Shown: positions 9,392 through 19,237 of the stretch, in pieces | How the letters are laid out: each line of letters opens with the position of its first letter | How positions within the stretch are numbered: position 1 is the stretch's first letter | Assembly: GCA_031553045.1 (NCBI GenBank) | Contig: JAVBLZ010000004.1 | Location: forward strand, 20,514-84,513 | DNA length: 64,000 nt | Source: CALXQW01 sp031553045 | GTDB lineage: Bacteria > Verrucomicrobiota > Verrucomicrobiia > Opitutales > Intestinicryptomonadaceae | Direction of reading: 5' to 3' | The notes under the pieces: model-generated | What the model was told of the DNA's origin: nothing | Database searches by the model: none | The model's input: the letters and a program-made list of their open reading frames with translations, nothing else | Program-made: the position numbers and the translations under genes

Positions 9392-12055
9392 ATGACTTCT
9401 TCAGAAATCAGACTTAGCTTTTTGGAATTTTTCAAATCCAAATCGCATACAATAGTTCCGTCGGCGTCTTTGATGCCAACTTCTCCCAATCTGCTTTTTA
9501 CAAACGCAGGCATGAACCAGTTTGTGCCCTACTTCTTGGGGGAGTCTAAAGCGCCTTTTCTGCGTGCGGCAGACACTCAAAAATGTATTCGCGCGGGCGG
9601 CAAACATAACGACCTTGAAGACGTAGGTTTTGACACTTATCACCACACGCTTTTTGAAATGTTGGGCAACTGGTCTTTTGGCGATTACTTCAAAAAAGAA
9701 GCCATAGAATGGGCATGGGAACTTTTGGTTGAAGTCTGGAAATTCCCCAAAGAAAGGCTCTATGTTACGGTTTATGAACCTAGCAAGGGTGAGCCTTCAA
9801 CGTTTGATTCTGAAGCTTATGACATCTGGGCAAAGCTCTTGAGCAAATACGGCTTAGACCCTGAAATCCATATCAAAAAATGCGGCAAAAAAGACAACTT
9901 TTGGATGATGGGTGAAACTGGCCCCTGCGGCCCTTGCTCTGAAATTCATATAGATTTGACGAAAAATGGAGACACCAAAGGTAGTCTTGTAAACGTTGGC
10001 AGTGCGGATTGTATAGAAATTTGGAATTTGGTTTTCATGCAATTTAACGCCGAAGCCGACGGGTCTTTTGTGCCTCTTAAATTTAAAAATATTGATACGG
10101 GCATGGGTTTGGAGCGTGTTGCGGGTATAATCGCAACAACCAACAACTTTACGGATTTTTCAAAACCCACTTCAAATTACGATAGCGATTTGTTTAAAGA
10201 CATATTCAACCATATCTCCGATATGACTGAGCACAATTACACTGGCTCTGTTCCTAAAGGCAGGGTTGATATGACGGGTGTTGAGCTTAATGACTGCATA
10301 TTCAGGGTATTGGCGGACCATATCAGGACGCTCACATTCTCCATTGCCGACGGCATTATGCCCGGCAACGAAGGGCGTAATTATGTCTTGCGCAGGATTC
10401 TGCGTAGAGCCGTCATGTATGGAAAACGTCTTGGCTTAAAACACGGCTTTTTTACAAAACTTGCCGAGCCGGTCATTAAAAAAATGAGCCCTATTTTCCC
10501 CGAGCTTTTAGAGCAAAAAAAAGTCATCCTTAAAGTTCTGGATAATGAGGAAAAATCTTTTGAACGCACTCTTGACAGGGGTTTGCAGCTTCTGGATGCA
10601 ATAACTCTCAAAGAAAAAAAAGTTTCAGGAGAGCAGGCTTTCATACTGTACGACACTTACGGCTTCCCGCTTGATTTGACGCAGCTTATCGCCGCCGAAC
10701 GCAATATGGAAGTTGACGCAAAAGGCTTTGAACAGCAGATGGAGCGTCAAAGAATCCGTGCAAGAGAAGCGCAGAAAAAAGAAATCATAACCATTGCAGA
10801 CACTTCTGAAGTTGAACACGCAACGCAATTTTTAGGTTATGAGGAAGAAAACTTTACAAACTTTTCAACAGAAATCAGCGCCATTGTTGAGGCTGAAGGT
10901 TTTGATTATCTCGTAGTTCATCAGACGCCGTTTTATGCCGAAAAGGGCGGGCAGGTAGGCGACAAGGGCTTTGTAGAAATAAACGGCGTTGCCCATGAAA
11001 TTTTTGATACAAAAGTTGACGGTGCGGGGCATGTTCTGCATAAAGTGCGCCGTGGCTCATTCAAGAAAGATTCAATAGGTTCGGAAGTTTTGCTGACGGT
11101 AGATAAGGTGCGCCGCAAGGCGATTCAGCGACACCACAGTTGTACGCATTTGTTGCATTATGCTTTGCGTCAGACTTTGGGTTTCCACGTAAAGCAGGCA
11201 GGGTCTATGGTCGATGAATTTAGGATGCGTTTTGACTATTCTCATTATGAAGTCCCCACTGCCGAGCAGCTCTACCAGATTGAGCGCAAGGTCAATAAAA
11301 AGATTTTATCCAACGCCGATGTGCGCTGGCGTGAAGTTCCATTCAGCGAAGTTCCTGAAAATACCATAGCGTTTTTCGGCGAAAAATACGGCTCTGTTGT
11401 GCGCATTGTAGAGATGGGGGATTTTTCTTCCGAACTTTGCGGCGGGGCTCATGTTTCCAGAACGGGCGACATTGGGTTCTTCAAAATCTTGTCAGACAGC
11501 GCCATTGCTTCTGGCGTACGCCGTATCGAGGCTGTTGCCGGCTTGGAGGCTTTTAAATTTGTGAACGAACTTCAAGACATTGTAACCGGAGTGTCTCGCA
11601 AACTTTCTTGCAAGCCCGAAGACGCCGTTGAAAGGGTGGAAAAAGTTTTGGATTCCAAAAATTTATTGGAGCGTGAACTTAAAGGCATTAAAAAACAAGG
11701 CGTAGGCAAGCTTGCGGAAGATTTGGTAAAGGGTGCTGTAAGCAAAAACGGCATAGACTGGATAGTGCAGGTTGTTGAGGCTGAAAACGCCAACGAAATT
11801 AAAGACTTGGCGGCAGACATTGCAAAACATGCGCCGGAGTGCGTTGTTGTGCTTGGCGCAAATACGGGCGGCAAGGCGGGCGTTGTTGCGCTTTGTCCGC
11901 ATGCGGCAATTTCTTCAGGCATAAAAGCTGGCGATATCGTAAAAGACGTAACTTCGCGTCTGGGCGGTAAAGGCGGCGGCAAGCCTGATTTTGCAATGGG
12001 CGGCGGTTCTCCTGAAAATCTCAAGAAAGTTTTGGATGAACTTTTAAAAGATTAA
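9392..12055 (+). CDS. alaS: Alanine--tRNA ligase
   Basis: 887 residues, full length. The catalytic N-terminus (RLSFLEFFKSKSHT, then FTNAGMNQF and the GPCGPCSEIH motif) is followed by the editing domain zinc motifs HHSCTHLLH near residue 580 and CGGAH near residue 682, and a C-terminal domain with the glycine-rich LGGKGGGKPDFAMGG. It charges tRNA-Ala and clears mis-acylated Ser/Gly. The ATG at 9392 is 4 bases after the leuB stop. A strong hairpin terminator 26 bases after the stop closes the fumarase-leuB-alaS unit. Confidence 0.97.
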   Translation: MTSSEIRLSFLEFFKSKSHTIVPSASLMPTSPNLLFTNAGMNQFVPYFLGESKAPFLRAADTQKCIRAGGKHNDLEDVGFDTYHHTLFEMLGNWSFGDYFKKEAIEWAWELLVEVWKFPKERLYVTVYEPSKGEPSTFDSEAYDIWAKLLSKYGLDPEIHIKKCGKKDNFWMMGETGPCGPCSEIHIDLTKNGDTKGSLVNVGSADCIEIWNLVFMQFNAEADGSFVPLKFKNIDTGMGLERVAGIIATTNNFTDFSKPTSNYDSDLFKDIFNHISDMTEHNYTGSVPKGRVDMTGVELNDCIFRVLADHIRTLTFSIADGIMPGNEGRNYVLRRILRRAVMYGKRLGLKHGFFTKLAEPVIKKMSPIFPELLEQKKVILKVLDNEEKSFERTLDRGLQLLDAITLKEKKVSGEQAFILYDTYGFPLDLTQLIAAERNMEVDAKGFEQQMERQRIRAREAQKKEIITIADTSEVEHATQFLGYEEENFTNFSTEISAIVEAEGFDYLVVHQTPFYAEKGGQVGDKGFVEINGVAHEIFDTKVDGAGHVLHKVRRGSFKKDSIGSEVLLTVDKVRRKAIQRHHSCTHLLHYALRQTLGFHVKQAGSMVDEFRMRFDYSHYEVPTAEQLYQIERKVNKKILSNADVRWREVPFSEVPENTIAFFGEKYGSVVRIVEMGDFSSELCGGAHVSRTGDIGFFKILSDSAIASGVRRIEAVAGLEAFKFVNELQDIVTGVSRKLSCKPEDAVERVEKVLDSKNLLERELKGIKKQGVGKLAEDLVKGAVSKNGIDWIVQVVEAENANEIKDLAADIAKHAPECVVVLGANTGGKAGVVALCPHAAISSGIKAGDIVKDVTSRLGGKGGGKPDFAMGGGSPENLKKVLDELLKD

Positions 12056-12080
12056 ATAGCATCTGTTAAATATAACTAAG

Positions 12081-12119
12081 AAAACGCATACGGCAGAATT
12101 TGTCGTATGCGTTTTTTTT
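12081..12119 (+). terminator. Rho-independent terminator after alaS
   Basis: A 15-bp stem with one G-T pair (12081-12095 with 12101-12115), a 5-base loop and eight T. It is A-rich on the other side and could work in both directions. Confidence 0.9.
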
Positions 12120-12165
12120 AGTTAATGTGTTTGAAATATTAATATTCTGAATCATAATTACATCT

Positions 12166-13350
12166 ATGAAAACGGCGTTTTGTGTAACTTTATTTTTTTT
12201 GATTACAACTTCTTTGTTTGCAAATCTAGACTCCATCAAACTCTTGGCTGAGTCTGGCGATAGAGAGGCGCAATACACTCTCGCAATTTCTTATGAAAAT
12301 GGCGAAGGGGTGGAAAAAAATCTGCAAGAAGCTGTAAAATGGTGCAGAATGGCGGCAGAGAAGGACAATGCTTTTGCCCAAAATTCTTTGGCTAAATATT
12401 ACAGCTTTGGCATGGGTGTAGAAAAAGATTTTGTAGAGGCCGCAAAGTGGTATAGAAAATCTGCGGAGCATGGCAATTACAACGCCCAGAATAGCCTTGG
12501 CAGTTTTTATGCGTTGGGTCTTGGGGTTGGGCAGAATTTCCCCGAAGCCAAAAAATGGTATGAACTTGCCGCAGCTCAGGGTAATTCAGATTCTATAAAC
12601 AGCTTGGGTTTGCTTTATTTTAGGGGTGATGGTGTTGAAAAAAATATGCGCACCGCCGCAGAATATTTTATCAAAGCAAGTGAAATGGGAAACGCCACTG
12701 CGCAATTTAATTTGGCAAATCTTTACATGAACGGCTTGGGCGTCAGAAGGAGTGTCTCTCAAGCTGTCAGTTTGCTAAAAAAATCTTCAGATGCAGGTTA
12801 TGTTGAGGCGCATGTTGCATTGGCTTTTTGTTATCGCAAAGGGGAAGTTGTGGAAGGTAATAATGAAGAATCTTTCAAGTATTTTAAAAAAGCCGCCGAA
12901 CAAGGCAGTGCTATTGCACAGAAATATTTGGCGGACTATTACGTTGACGGCGTTGGCACAACAAAAGATGGGCCGGAAGCAATTAAGTGGTATATAAAGG
13001 CAGCAGAGCAGGGTAATACGGAATCTCAGGCAATGTTGGGGATTGCATATAGAGACGGCGTGTATGTTGATAAAAATCCTGAAGAAGCTTTTAAGTGGAC
13101 AAAAAAAGCTGCGCAAGGCGGTTGTGAAAGCTCTCAAAACAGTTTGGGATGTATGTATATGCTGGGTTTTGGCACGGCAAAAAATCTTGCTGAGGCATGC
13201 GCTTGGCTTCATGTAGCAAGTTTGAATGGAGACAAGCTTGCGCCCAAAAATTTAGAAAATCTCAAGAAAGAGCTTCCTGAAAATGAGTTAAGCAAAGCGA
13301 GGATTCTTACAATGGCTTATGAGATGCAGTATAAGCGCAAGAAGAAATAA
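12166..13350 (+). CDS. Exported Sel1-repeat (TPR-like) protein
   Basis: 394 residues. A signal peptide (MKTAFCVTLFFLITTSLFA) is followed by about ten 36-residue Sel1-like repeats from residue 24 to about 375. Each has the A..Lg..Y..G.GV.kn..eA..W pattern, for example YENGEGVEKNLQEAVKW. Sel1 repeats form helical scaffolds for protein-protein contacts, so a periplasmic adaptor role is likely, with no catalytic motif visible. It stands alone between two terminators. The ATG at 12166 starts the signal peptide. Confidence 0.88.
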   Translation: MKTAFCVTLFFLITTSLFANLDSIKLLAESGDREAQYTLAISYENGEGVEKNLQEAVKWCRMAAEKDNAFAQNSLAKYYSFGMGVEKDFVEAAKWYRKSAEHGNYNAQNSLGSFYALGLGVGQNFPEAKKWYELAAAQGNSDSINSLGLLYFRGDGVEKNMRTAAEYFIKASEMGNATAQFNLANLYMNGLGVRRSVSQAVSLLKKSSDAGYVEAHVALAFCYRKGEVVEGNNEESFKYFKKAAEQGSAIAQKYLADYYVDGVGTTKDGPEAIKWYIKAAEQGNTESQAMLGIAYRDGVYVDKNPEEAFKWTKKAAQGGCESSQNSLGCMYMLGFGTAKNLAEACAWLHVASLNGDKLAPKNLENLKKELPENELSKARILTMAYEMQYKRKKK

Positions 13351-13416
13351 TTTGCCCGTATCGCACACAAATATAAAATCTAGACGCTTTAAAGCAGCGC
13401 ACAAATTCCATACAAA

Positions 13417-13448
13417 AAAGCCCGAAAGAAATATTCCTTTCGGGCTTT
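13417..13448. terminator. Bidirectional terminator between the Sel1 gene and hppA
   Basis: A perfect 12-bp stem (AAAGCCCGAAAG with CTTTCGGGCTTT), an 8-base loop, and A/T runs on both sides. It lies between two convergent genes, so it can serve both strands. Confidence 0.88.
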
Positions 13449-13472
13449 GTTTTGCTAAGTAAATATTGATTT

Positions 13473-15737
13473 TTACATCAGAGAGAATGCTACCGTTACG
13501 CCTGCCATTACTATGGCAACCATGCTCATAAGTTTAATGAGAATGTTCAGAGATGGCCCTGAAGTGTCTTTAAACGGGTCGCCAATGGTGTCGCCAATGA
13601 CTGCCGCCTTGTGGGCGTCTGAACCTTTGCCGCCCAAATTTCCTTGTTCAATATATTTTTTTGCGTTGTCCCAAGCGCCGCCGCTATTTGCCATAAATAT
13701 TGCAAGCACAAAGCCGGAACATAGAGAGCCCGCAAGCAAGCCAAGTACGCCTGGCACGCCGAATATAAGACCAACTATCACGGGCGCAATTATCGCCAAT
13801 AATGAGGGGAAAAGCATTTCTTTTTGCGCAGCCTTTGTGGAAATTCCTACGCATTTTGCGTAATCAGGGTCGGCAGTTCCGTCCATTATTCCAGCAATTT
13901 CTCTAAACTGTCTGCGTACTTCGGCAACCATTTTGTTTGCGGCTCTGCCCACGGCGTTCATAGTCAATCCACAGAATAAAAACGACATCATTGAGCCTAT
14001 AAATGCGCCAAGCAAGACTTTCGGATTCATCAAATGCACTTCATAGACATTCATGAAATCTATGAGCTGTGCGGTGTTTAAATCTTTGCCGAGCTTTTCA
14101 AAACCCTGCAAAACAGCCTCAACCTTTTCAACGCCTTTGCCCGCCGAGTGTGCCAAGCCTATGCGCAATTCTTCAATATATGAAGCCAAAAGCGCAAGCG
14201 CCGTAAGCGCCGCAGAACCTATGGCAAAACCTTTGCCGGTTGCCGCAGTAGTGTTGCCGAGAGAGTCAAGCATATCAGTACGCTTTCTTACTTCTTTACC
14301 CAAGCCCGCCATTTCGGCATTGCCGCCGGCGTTGTCGGCTATCGGGCCGTATGCGTCTGTGGCAAGCGTGATACCCAGAGTGGATAACATGCCAACAGCC
14401 GCAATGCCAATGCCATACAAACCTTCACTCATTGCCGACATATTGCCGCCTGCTGAAAATATGTATGCCAACGCAGTGCCAACCACAACCGCCACTACGG
14501 GGTAGAATGTGGAAATCATACCAGTACCCATGCCGGCTATCACTACGGTTGCAGGGCCCGTCTTTGCCTGTTCGGCAATCAGTCTTGTGGGTTTATACGC
14601 TTCAGAAGTGTAGTATTCCGTAATTTTGCCAATGAATATTCCCGTTGCCAATCCTACAACGATAGAGCCAAACTTACCAAACCAATTTGGCAGACCCATG
14701 TAATATAGTATCGCAAATGAAACCAGCACTATAAGTATTGAACTTAAATTGACGCCCCTGCTCAAAGCGCCAAGAAGCTGTTTGCTGTTTGCGCCAATTT
14801 TTACTTTTACAAAATATATGCCTATGATTGACAAAAGCGTACCAACTGCGCCAATCAACATTGGCGTAATTACCGCCTTTAACTGTGTTGTGGCATCAAC
14901 GCCCATGTATGTTGCCGCACCCAATGCGGCTGTCGCAAGTATTGAGCCGCAGTAAGATTCATACAAGTCTGCGCCCATGCCGGCTACGTCGCCAACGTTG
15001 TCGCCAACGTTGTCGGCTATTGTTGCGGGGTTGCGCGGATCGTCTTCCGGAATGCCGGCTTCAACTTTGCCGACAAGGTCTGCGCCTACGTCTGCTGCTT
15101 TGGTGAATATGCCGCCGCCTACTCTCGCAAAAAGAGCCTGCAAGCTTGCGCCCATACCGAATGTGAGCATGGTCGTTGTTATTGTTACCATTTTAAGATA
15201 CGGCTCCAACTCCGACATCCACCAGTTTAAAAATAGAAACCACGCCGATATGTCTAAAAGCGCCAAGCCCACAACAACCAGCCCCATAACCGCACCTGAA
15301 CGAAAGGCAAGCCTAAGCCCGCTATCCAAAGATTCATTGGCTGCCCATGCCGCACGGGAACTTGCGTAAGTTGCGGTCTTCATGCCAAAATATCCCGCCA
15401 GACCAGAGAAAAATCCGCCGGTTAAAAATGCAAAAGGAACCCAGCCGTTTTGCACCTTGAGCCCAAAAGCAAGGAATGAGAAAAACGCCACCATGAATGC
15501 GAACACCAAACCCACAACAAGATATTGCTGCTTCAAATACGCCCATGCGCCGCTACGCACATGGCTTGCGATTTTTTTCATGATGTCCGTGCCCTCATTG
15601 GCTTTCAACATTTGTTTGAAAAATATCCAGGCAAAGAGTAGCGCCATTATAGAAGCGGCGGGTACTAGCCAGAACACCTTGGTTAAAACTTCTGATCCGG
15701 CGTTTGCCGAAGCCAAAATTATGCTGTCTAATTTCAT
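13473..15737 (-). CDS. hppA: Membrane-bound ion-pumping pyrophosphatase, K+-dependent type
   Basis: 754 residues with some 15-16 hydrophobic segments. The PPi-binding signature DVGADLVGKVE begins near residue 215, followed by EDDPRNPATIADNVGDNVGD; a second acidic signature, GDTIGDPFKDTSGPS, is near the C-terminus. The enzyme hydrolyses pyrophosphate and pumps H+ or Na+ across the inner membrane. The segment GNTTAATGKGFAIG (about 492-506) has alanine where K+-independent enzymes carry lysine, which marks the K+-dependent subgroup and so allows Na+ pumping. I cannot settle Na+ against H+ by eye. The ATG at 15737 has no Shine-Dalgarno sequence; the gene appears monocistronic. Confidence 0.95.
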   Translation of the reverse strand: MKLDSIILASANAGSEVLTKVFWLVPAASIMALLFAWIFFKQMLKANEGTDIMKKIASHVRSGAWAYLKQQYLVVGLVFAFMVAFFSFLAFGLKVQNGWVPFAFLTGGFFSGLAGYFGMKTATYASSRAAWAANESLDSGLRLAFRSGAVMGLVVVGLALLDISAWFLFLNWWMSELEPYLKMVTITTTMLTFGMGASLQALFARVGGGIFTKAADVGADLVGKVEAGIPEDDPRNPATIADNVGDNVGDVAGMGADLYESYCGSILATAALGAATYMGVDATTQLKAVITPMLIGAVGTLLSIIGIYFVKVKIGANSKQLLGALSRGVNLSSILIVLVSFAILYYMGLPNWFGKFGSIVVGLATGIFIGKITEYYTSEAYKPTRLIAEQAKTGPATVVIAGMGTGMISTFYPVVAVVVGTALAYIFSAGGNMSAMSEGLYGIGIAAVGMLSTLGITLATDAYGPIADNAGGNAEMAGLGKEVRKRTDMLDSLGNTTAATGKGFAIGSAALTALALLASYIEELRIGLAHSAGKGVEKVEAVLQGFEKLGKDLNTAQLIDFMNVYEVHLMNPKVLLGAFIGSMMSFLFCGLTMNAVGRAANKMVAEVRRQFREIAGIMDGTADPDYAKCVGISTKAAQKEMLFPSLLAIIAPVIVGLIFGVPGVLGLLAGSLCSGFVLAIFMANSGGAWDNAKKYIEQGNLGGKGSDAHKAAVIGDTIGDPFKDTSGPSLNILIKLMSMVAIVMAGVTVAFSLM

Positions 15738-15816
15738 TTTATTTTACTATTTTTATATAAATATAAATTGATACTTTTGAATAAAAGTAATTTGAAGAAT
15801 GTTTTACTGTTTTAGA

Positions 15817-16590
15817 CTATTCGCCGAAAGCGGCAAGGGCGCTGCGCCACCAGTCGTAGTATTTATTCTCGAGCTCATCACGGCTTGGCATGGGGTAAAA
15901 CTTCATGCCGTTTGCATCGCCTACATAAAAGCCCGTGCGTATTGTGCGGAACAAAAGTTCACCGTGCATATTTCTCGTAAAGACCTTGTTGTTGCGCTTG
16001 CCTTTCATCTGGACAGACTGAATACAGTCTTTCAGATGTTGCACATTTTTGTACGGCAAGTCTCCCAAGTCTCCGTTGACTGGGTCAGACTCAAATCCGC
16101 CAAGCTTCATGTCGCAGAAGGCAAGTTTGTCTATGTGTACGAGCCTGTCTTCGCTGGTGAGCCTCTTGATGTATTCTTCAGGATTTAAAACGCTCACAAC
16201 CCTAGGTTTTATTGGCGCCAAATCTTGATACAAGAAAAGTTTTGCCTTGTCGGTAGCAAAAGGTTTTTCAGAAAGCTCTAAAGTTTTGCCGTCTGAAGTT
16301 ACAACATAAAGATTTTTTAAATTTTGAAGCGGCACATGCTCTAAGACTCTATACACCGACAAATAGACGGATTTATGCGGATTGCCGTTTGCATGAGGCA
16401 CGCAAAGTTCATCAATTTTATCCAGAGGTAAAAAATCCGACTCAAAGTTGCGGTCAACTTCAAAGAAGATTGCTTGTGCGCGGTTACGCCTGAATACGCC
16501 GGTAGAATAGTATGCGCCAAACTGCTCTGGGGGCAGGTTGGACGCAATCAATGCTTCTGGCAATAGTGATAGGTATAGATACTTTTCCAT
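15817..16590 (-). CDS. Conserved hypothetical protein
   Basis: 257 residues from the ATG at 16590 (MEKYLYLSLLPEALIAS); an upstream start at 16653 would add 21 hydrophobic residues overlapping poor sequence. There is no signal peptide or membrane segment. The protein is rich in charged residues and contains GAYYSTGVFRRNRAQAIFFE near its start and the NMHGELLFRTIRTGFYVGD stretch near its end. I recall similar uncharacterised proteins in anaerobic gut bacteria but know no function. It is upstream of and divergent from metF, so the interval 16591-16768 holds both promoters. Confidence 0.7.
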   Translation of the reverse strand: MEKYLYLSLLPEALIASNLPPEQFGAYYSTGVFRRNRAQAIFFEVDRNFESDFLPLDKIDELCVPHANGNPHKSVYLSVYRVLEHVPLQNLKNLYVVTSDGKTLELSEKPFATDKAKLFLYQDLAPIKPRVVSVLNPEEYIKRLTSEDRLVHIDKLAFCDMKLGGFESDPVNGDLGDLPYKNVQHLKDCIQSVQMKGKRNNKVFTRNMHGELLFRTIRTGFYVGDANGMKFYPMPSRDELENKYYDWWRSALAAFGE

Positions 16591-16727
16591 ATGAATATTT
16601 TTTACAAAAAATTTATTTAAAAGATACATAAGAAGACTTATTACAACAAGCAAAATTTGACCTTTTGGTTATAATAAAAAACAATCATAAAGCCAAAAAA
16701 TTCCAAAAAAATAAAAACCTAAAACCC

Positions 16728-16755
16728 TTGACCTAGAAGGTTAAAAATACATTAT
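16728..16755 (+). promoter_or_regulatory. Putative sigma-70-like promoter of metF
   Basis: TTGACC at 16728-16733, 16 bases, then CATTAT at 16750-16755, and the metF ATG 13 bases further on. The short leader fits a transcript with little or no ribosome-binding site. Based on consensus matching only. Confidence 0.4.
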
Positions 16756-16768
16756 CTAACGGCTTAAA

Positions 16769-17656
16769 ATGACTTCGGAAAATCAAAATATTTCACAAAA
16801 ATTTGCACAGGGAAAAACCGTTTATTCTGTGGAGTTTTTCCCGCCCAAAACTGAGGAGGGCGCAAGACAAATACTAAGATCCGCAAATGAGATTTCCAAA
16901 AAACTCAACTTAGATTACGTGTCTATAACCTACGGGGCGGGCGGTTCAACCCGTGAAAGGACTTTGGATTATGGAGAGCTTCTTAAAGATATTTTTTCTT
17001 TTGATGTAATGCCGCATCTTACTTGTGTGGGGCACTCAAAGGCTGAAATTCACTCAATTTTAGAGCGCTTTGCTTCAAAGAATTTTTGCAACATCATGGC
17101 GCTGAGGGGAGACCCGCCAAAGGGAGAGTCGGAATTTAAACCGCATCCAGACGGCTTCAAATATGCAAATGAATTGGTTGAATATGTGAAAAATAATTTC
17201 CCAAGTTTTTCTATTGGTTGCGCTGCATATCCTGAAAAACATCCTGAGGCAAAATCTTTAAAAGAAGATGTGCAAAATTTAAAACGCAAAGTTGATGCAG
17301 GGGCAGATTTTATCGTATCTCAAATGTTTTTTGACAATAAAAAGTTTTTTGATTTCTGCAATGTGTGTAGAGGGGAAGGCATTGAAAAGCCCATAATTGC
17401 GGGAATCTTGCCTGCATTATCTTTAAAACAGGTTGCGAATTTTGCGTCCATGTGTCAGGCGTATTTGCCTGAAGAACTTATAAACGGCCTCAAAGATGTT
17501 GAAAATGACGAAGAAAAATCGGCGCAAGTGGGCCTGAATTGGGCAAAGGCGCAGGTTGAGGAGCTTGTGGCAAACAAGGTTGCGGGCGTGCATCTTTACG
17601 TTTTAAACAGGTCTAAGGCGGCTCTTGAAATTGCCAAAAACTTTTCGGGTAAATAG
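16769..17656 (+). CDS. metF: 5,10-methylenetetrahydrofolate reductase
   Basis: 295 residues. VYSVEFFPPKTEEGA near the N-terminus, YVSITYGAGGSTRER, and ALRGDPPKGE are the standard MetF signatures (TIM barrel, FAD- and folate-binding). It makes 5-methyl-THF for methionine synthesis. The HAD phosphatase gene begins one base after its stop, so the two are probably translated from one mRNA. The ATG at 16769 has no Shine-Dalgarno sequence. Confidence 0.94.
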   Translation: MTSENQNISQKFAQGKTVYSVEFFPPKTEEGARQILRSANEISKKLNLDYVSITYGAGGSTRERTLDYGELLKDIFSFDVMPHLTCVGHSKAEIHSILERFASKNFCNIMALRGDPPKGESEFKPHPDGFKYANELVEYVKNNFPSFSIGCAAYPEKHPEAKSLKEDVQNLKRKVDAGADFIVSQMFFDNKKFFDFCNVCRGEGIEKPIIAGILPALSLKQVANFASMCQAYLPEELINGLKDVENDEEKSAQVGLNWAKAQVEELVANKVAGVHLYVLNRSKAALEIAKNFSGK

Positions 17657-17657
17657 T

Positions 17658-18296
17658 ATGCGCTATTCTCATATAATTTGGGATTGGAACGGCACTTTGC
17701 TCAACGACATTTGGCTTAGTGTTGAGGTAATCAATTCCGTTGCTCAAAAATACAATCTAAAAAAAATTTCTCAGGAAGAATATCAGGAGAATTTTAGTTT
17801 TCCCGTTATAAACTTTTACAACTACATGGGCTTTGATTTTACCCGTACAACTTTTGAAGAAATAAGTATTGAATATGTAGATATGTACAACGCACGCAGG
17901 CATGAGTGCTCTTTGCATGACGGTGCGCGCGATTTTTTGGAAACGGCAAAAAATTCAGGAATAAGCCAAAGCGTGTTGTCGGCGTATAGGAAAGATTTTT
18001 TGAATCAAATAATAACGCACCACAATATAGAAAAATATTTTGATTTTGTTTCGGGTTTGGACGATGTTTTTGCCGCCTCAAAATTGGAATTGGGGCTTAG
18101 TCATATTGAAAAAATTAACGTGCCCAAGTCTCAGATACTGATGATTGGCGACACTCTTCATGACCTTGAAGTAGCCCACGCCATGGGGGTTGACTGCATA
18201 CTTATGAGCCACGGACACCACTCTCACAAAAGGCTTGAAGAAAATTCTGCGCCTGTGGTTGAAACTTTCTGCGCACTTGCTTCAAGAATGTCATAA
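17658..18296 (+). CDS. HAD-superfamily phosphatase (phosphoglycolate phosphatase-like)
   Basis: 212 residues from ATG 17658. HAD motif I is DWNGTLLND (residues 7-15; the first Asp is the nucleophile), motif II is near LSAYRKD, and motif IV is MIGDTLHDLEVA near residue 160. A cap domain lies between motifs I and II. The layout is that of Gph/PGP-type small-molecule phosphatases. Substrate uncertain: phosphoglycolate is a guess, and the GT after DWN fits a general phosphatase. It follows metF by one base and is closed by a strong terminator. Confidence 0.85.
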   Translation: MRYSHIIWDWNGTLLNDIWLSVEVINSVAQKYNLKKISQEEYQENFSFPVINFYNYMGFDFTRTTFEEISIEYVDMYNARRHECSLHDGARDFLETAKNSGISQSVLSAYRKDFLNQIITHHNIEKYFDFVSGLDDVFAASKLELGLSHIEKINVPKSQILMIGDTLHDLEVAHAMGVDCILMSHGHHSHKRLEENSAPVVETFCALASRMS

Positions 18297-18346
18297 GTGG
18301 GGTATGTTTGTGCGATATCTATTCAACTTCGCCGCTTATTAAAAAA

Positions 18347-18380
18347 TAAAACCTGCCGCTATTTAAAACGGCAGGTTTTA
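18347..18380. terminator. Bidirectional terminator between the HAD gene and a convergent gene
   Basis: A 12-bp perfect stem TAAAACCTGCCG (18347-18358) with CGGCAGGTTTTA (18369-18380), loop of 10, with A and T runs at the ends. Convergent genes lie on either side. Confidence 0.88.
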
Positions 18381-18412
18381 TTATATAATTGTTCAGAGTA
18401 ATTATTTTTTTG

Positions 18413-19237
18413 CTATTTCTTTTGGGCTTCCAGAGTTTTTTGCGCCTCAATTTTTATAAGTTCTTCAGGGGTGAGTACCAGGAAAAGTTTGGTAAGTTCG
18501 GCATCTATGGAAGCCGATTTGTTTGGCGGTACTTTGTATCTTTCGTTAATTGACACATCGCTTTGTTTGAAAGCCTGTTCGGCGGTTTTAATTTTTTCAA
18601 TCAAATCAAGTTGCTGCTGAGGATCGGTAGTTGCGGCTAGCTTGTTGCGCAGGTCTTCCAAATCTTGTTTTCTGGCTAATTTTGCACGCAGAAAAGTTTG
18701 CAGTTCTTCATTTTCCTTAATGCCGTTTACCTCGTAAAGTTGGTGGTAATTCTTTCCGTCCTTATTGAATATCTTTAGGATATTTAAGTCTTGTCCGTCA
18801 TCGTTTTTAAGCTCAGACATTTCTTTGTCGCTCAAAAGTTCGCTGACTACGGTTTTGATGTAAACAGGTCTGTACTGGCGTGTTACAGAGAACCCATAGC
18901 CATTTACCATCAACTGATTATTTGCCTGAAAACGATCTTCTTCTTGTCTGATTTTAATTCTAAGAGCTTCTTTTTTTGCGTCTTCAGTTTCGTTTTCCAG
19001 ACGCTTTGTAAGGTCTTTAATTATGCGGGCTTGATGGCGCATTATATTTACATTGCGCTCAAAACTGATATTTGCCTCAAGCCCTGAAATTATGCGTACA
19101 AGCAAAAATGCGGAGTCGTTGGTTTTAATAATATCGTTTATTTTTGCGTCTTCCAAAGCTTTCTCAATGCTGACTTGGGCGTTTGCACAAAGGCATGAAA
19201 TAAGCGTTAGGAAAAATATTTTACTTAACTTTTTCAT
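18413..19237 (-). CDS. Exported coiled-coil protein of unknown function
   Basis: 274 residues with a signal peptide (MKKLSKIFFLTLISCLCANA). Two charged helical stretches (about residues 65-105 and 185-230) look like coiled coil; between them is a mixed region including YGFSVTRQYRPVYIKTVVSE. No family recognised. Its start lies 17 bases inside the end of the preceding gene (19221-19883), so the two are probably translationally coupled. Together with that gene and the divergent ABC transporter operon it forms an envelope-related locus. Confidence 0.65.
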   Translation of the reverse strand: MKKLSKIFFLTLISCLCANAQVSIEKALEDAKINDIIKTNDSAFLLVRIISGLEANISFERNVNIMRHQARIIKDLTKRLENETEDAKKEALRIKIRQEEDRFQANNQLMVNGYGFSVTRQYRPVYIKTVVSELLSDKEMSELKNDDGQDLNILKIFNKDGKNYHQLYEVNGIKENEELQTFLRAKLARKQDLEDLRNKLAATTDPQQQLDLIEKIKTAEQAFKQSDVSINERYKVPPNKSASIDAELTKLFLVLTPEELIKIEAQKTLEAQKK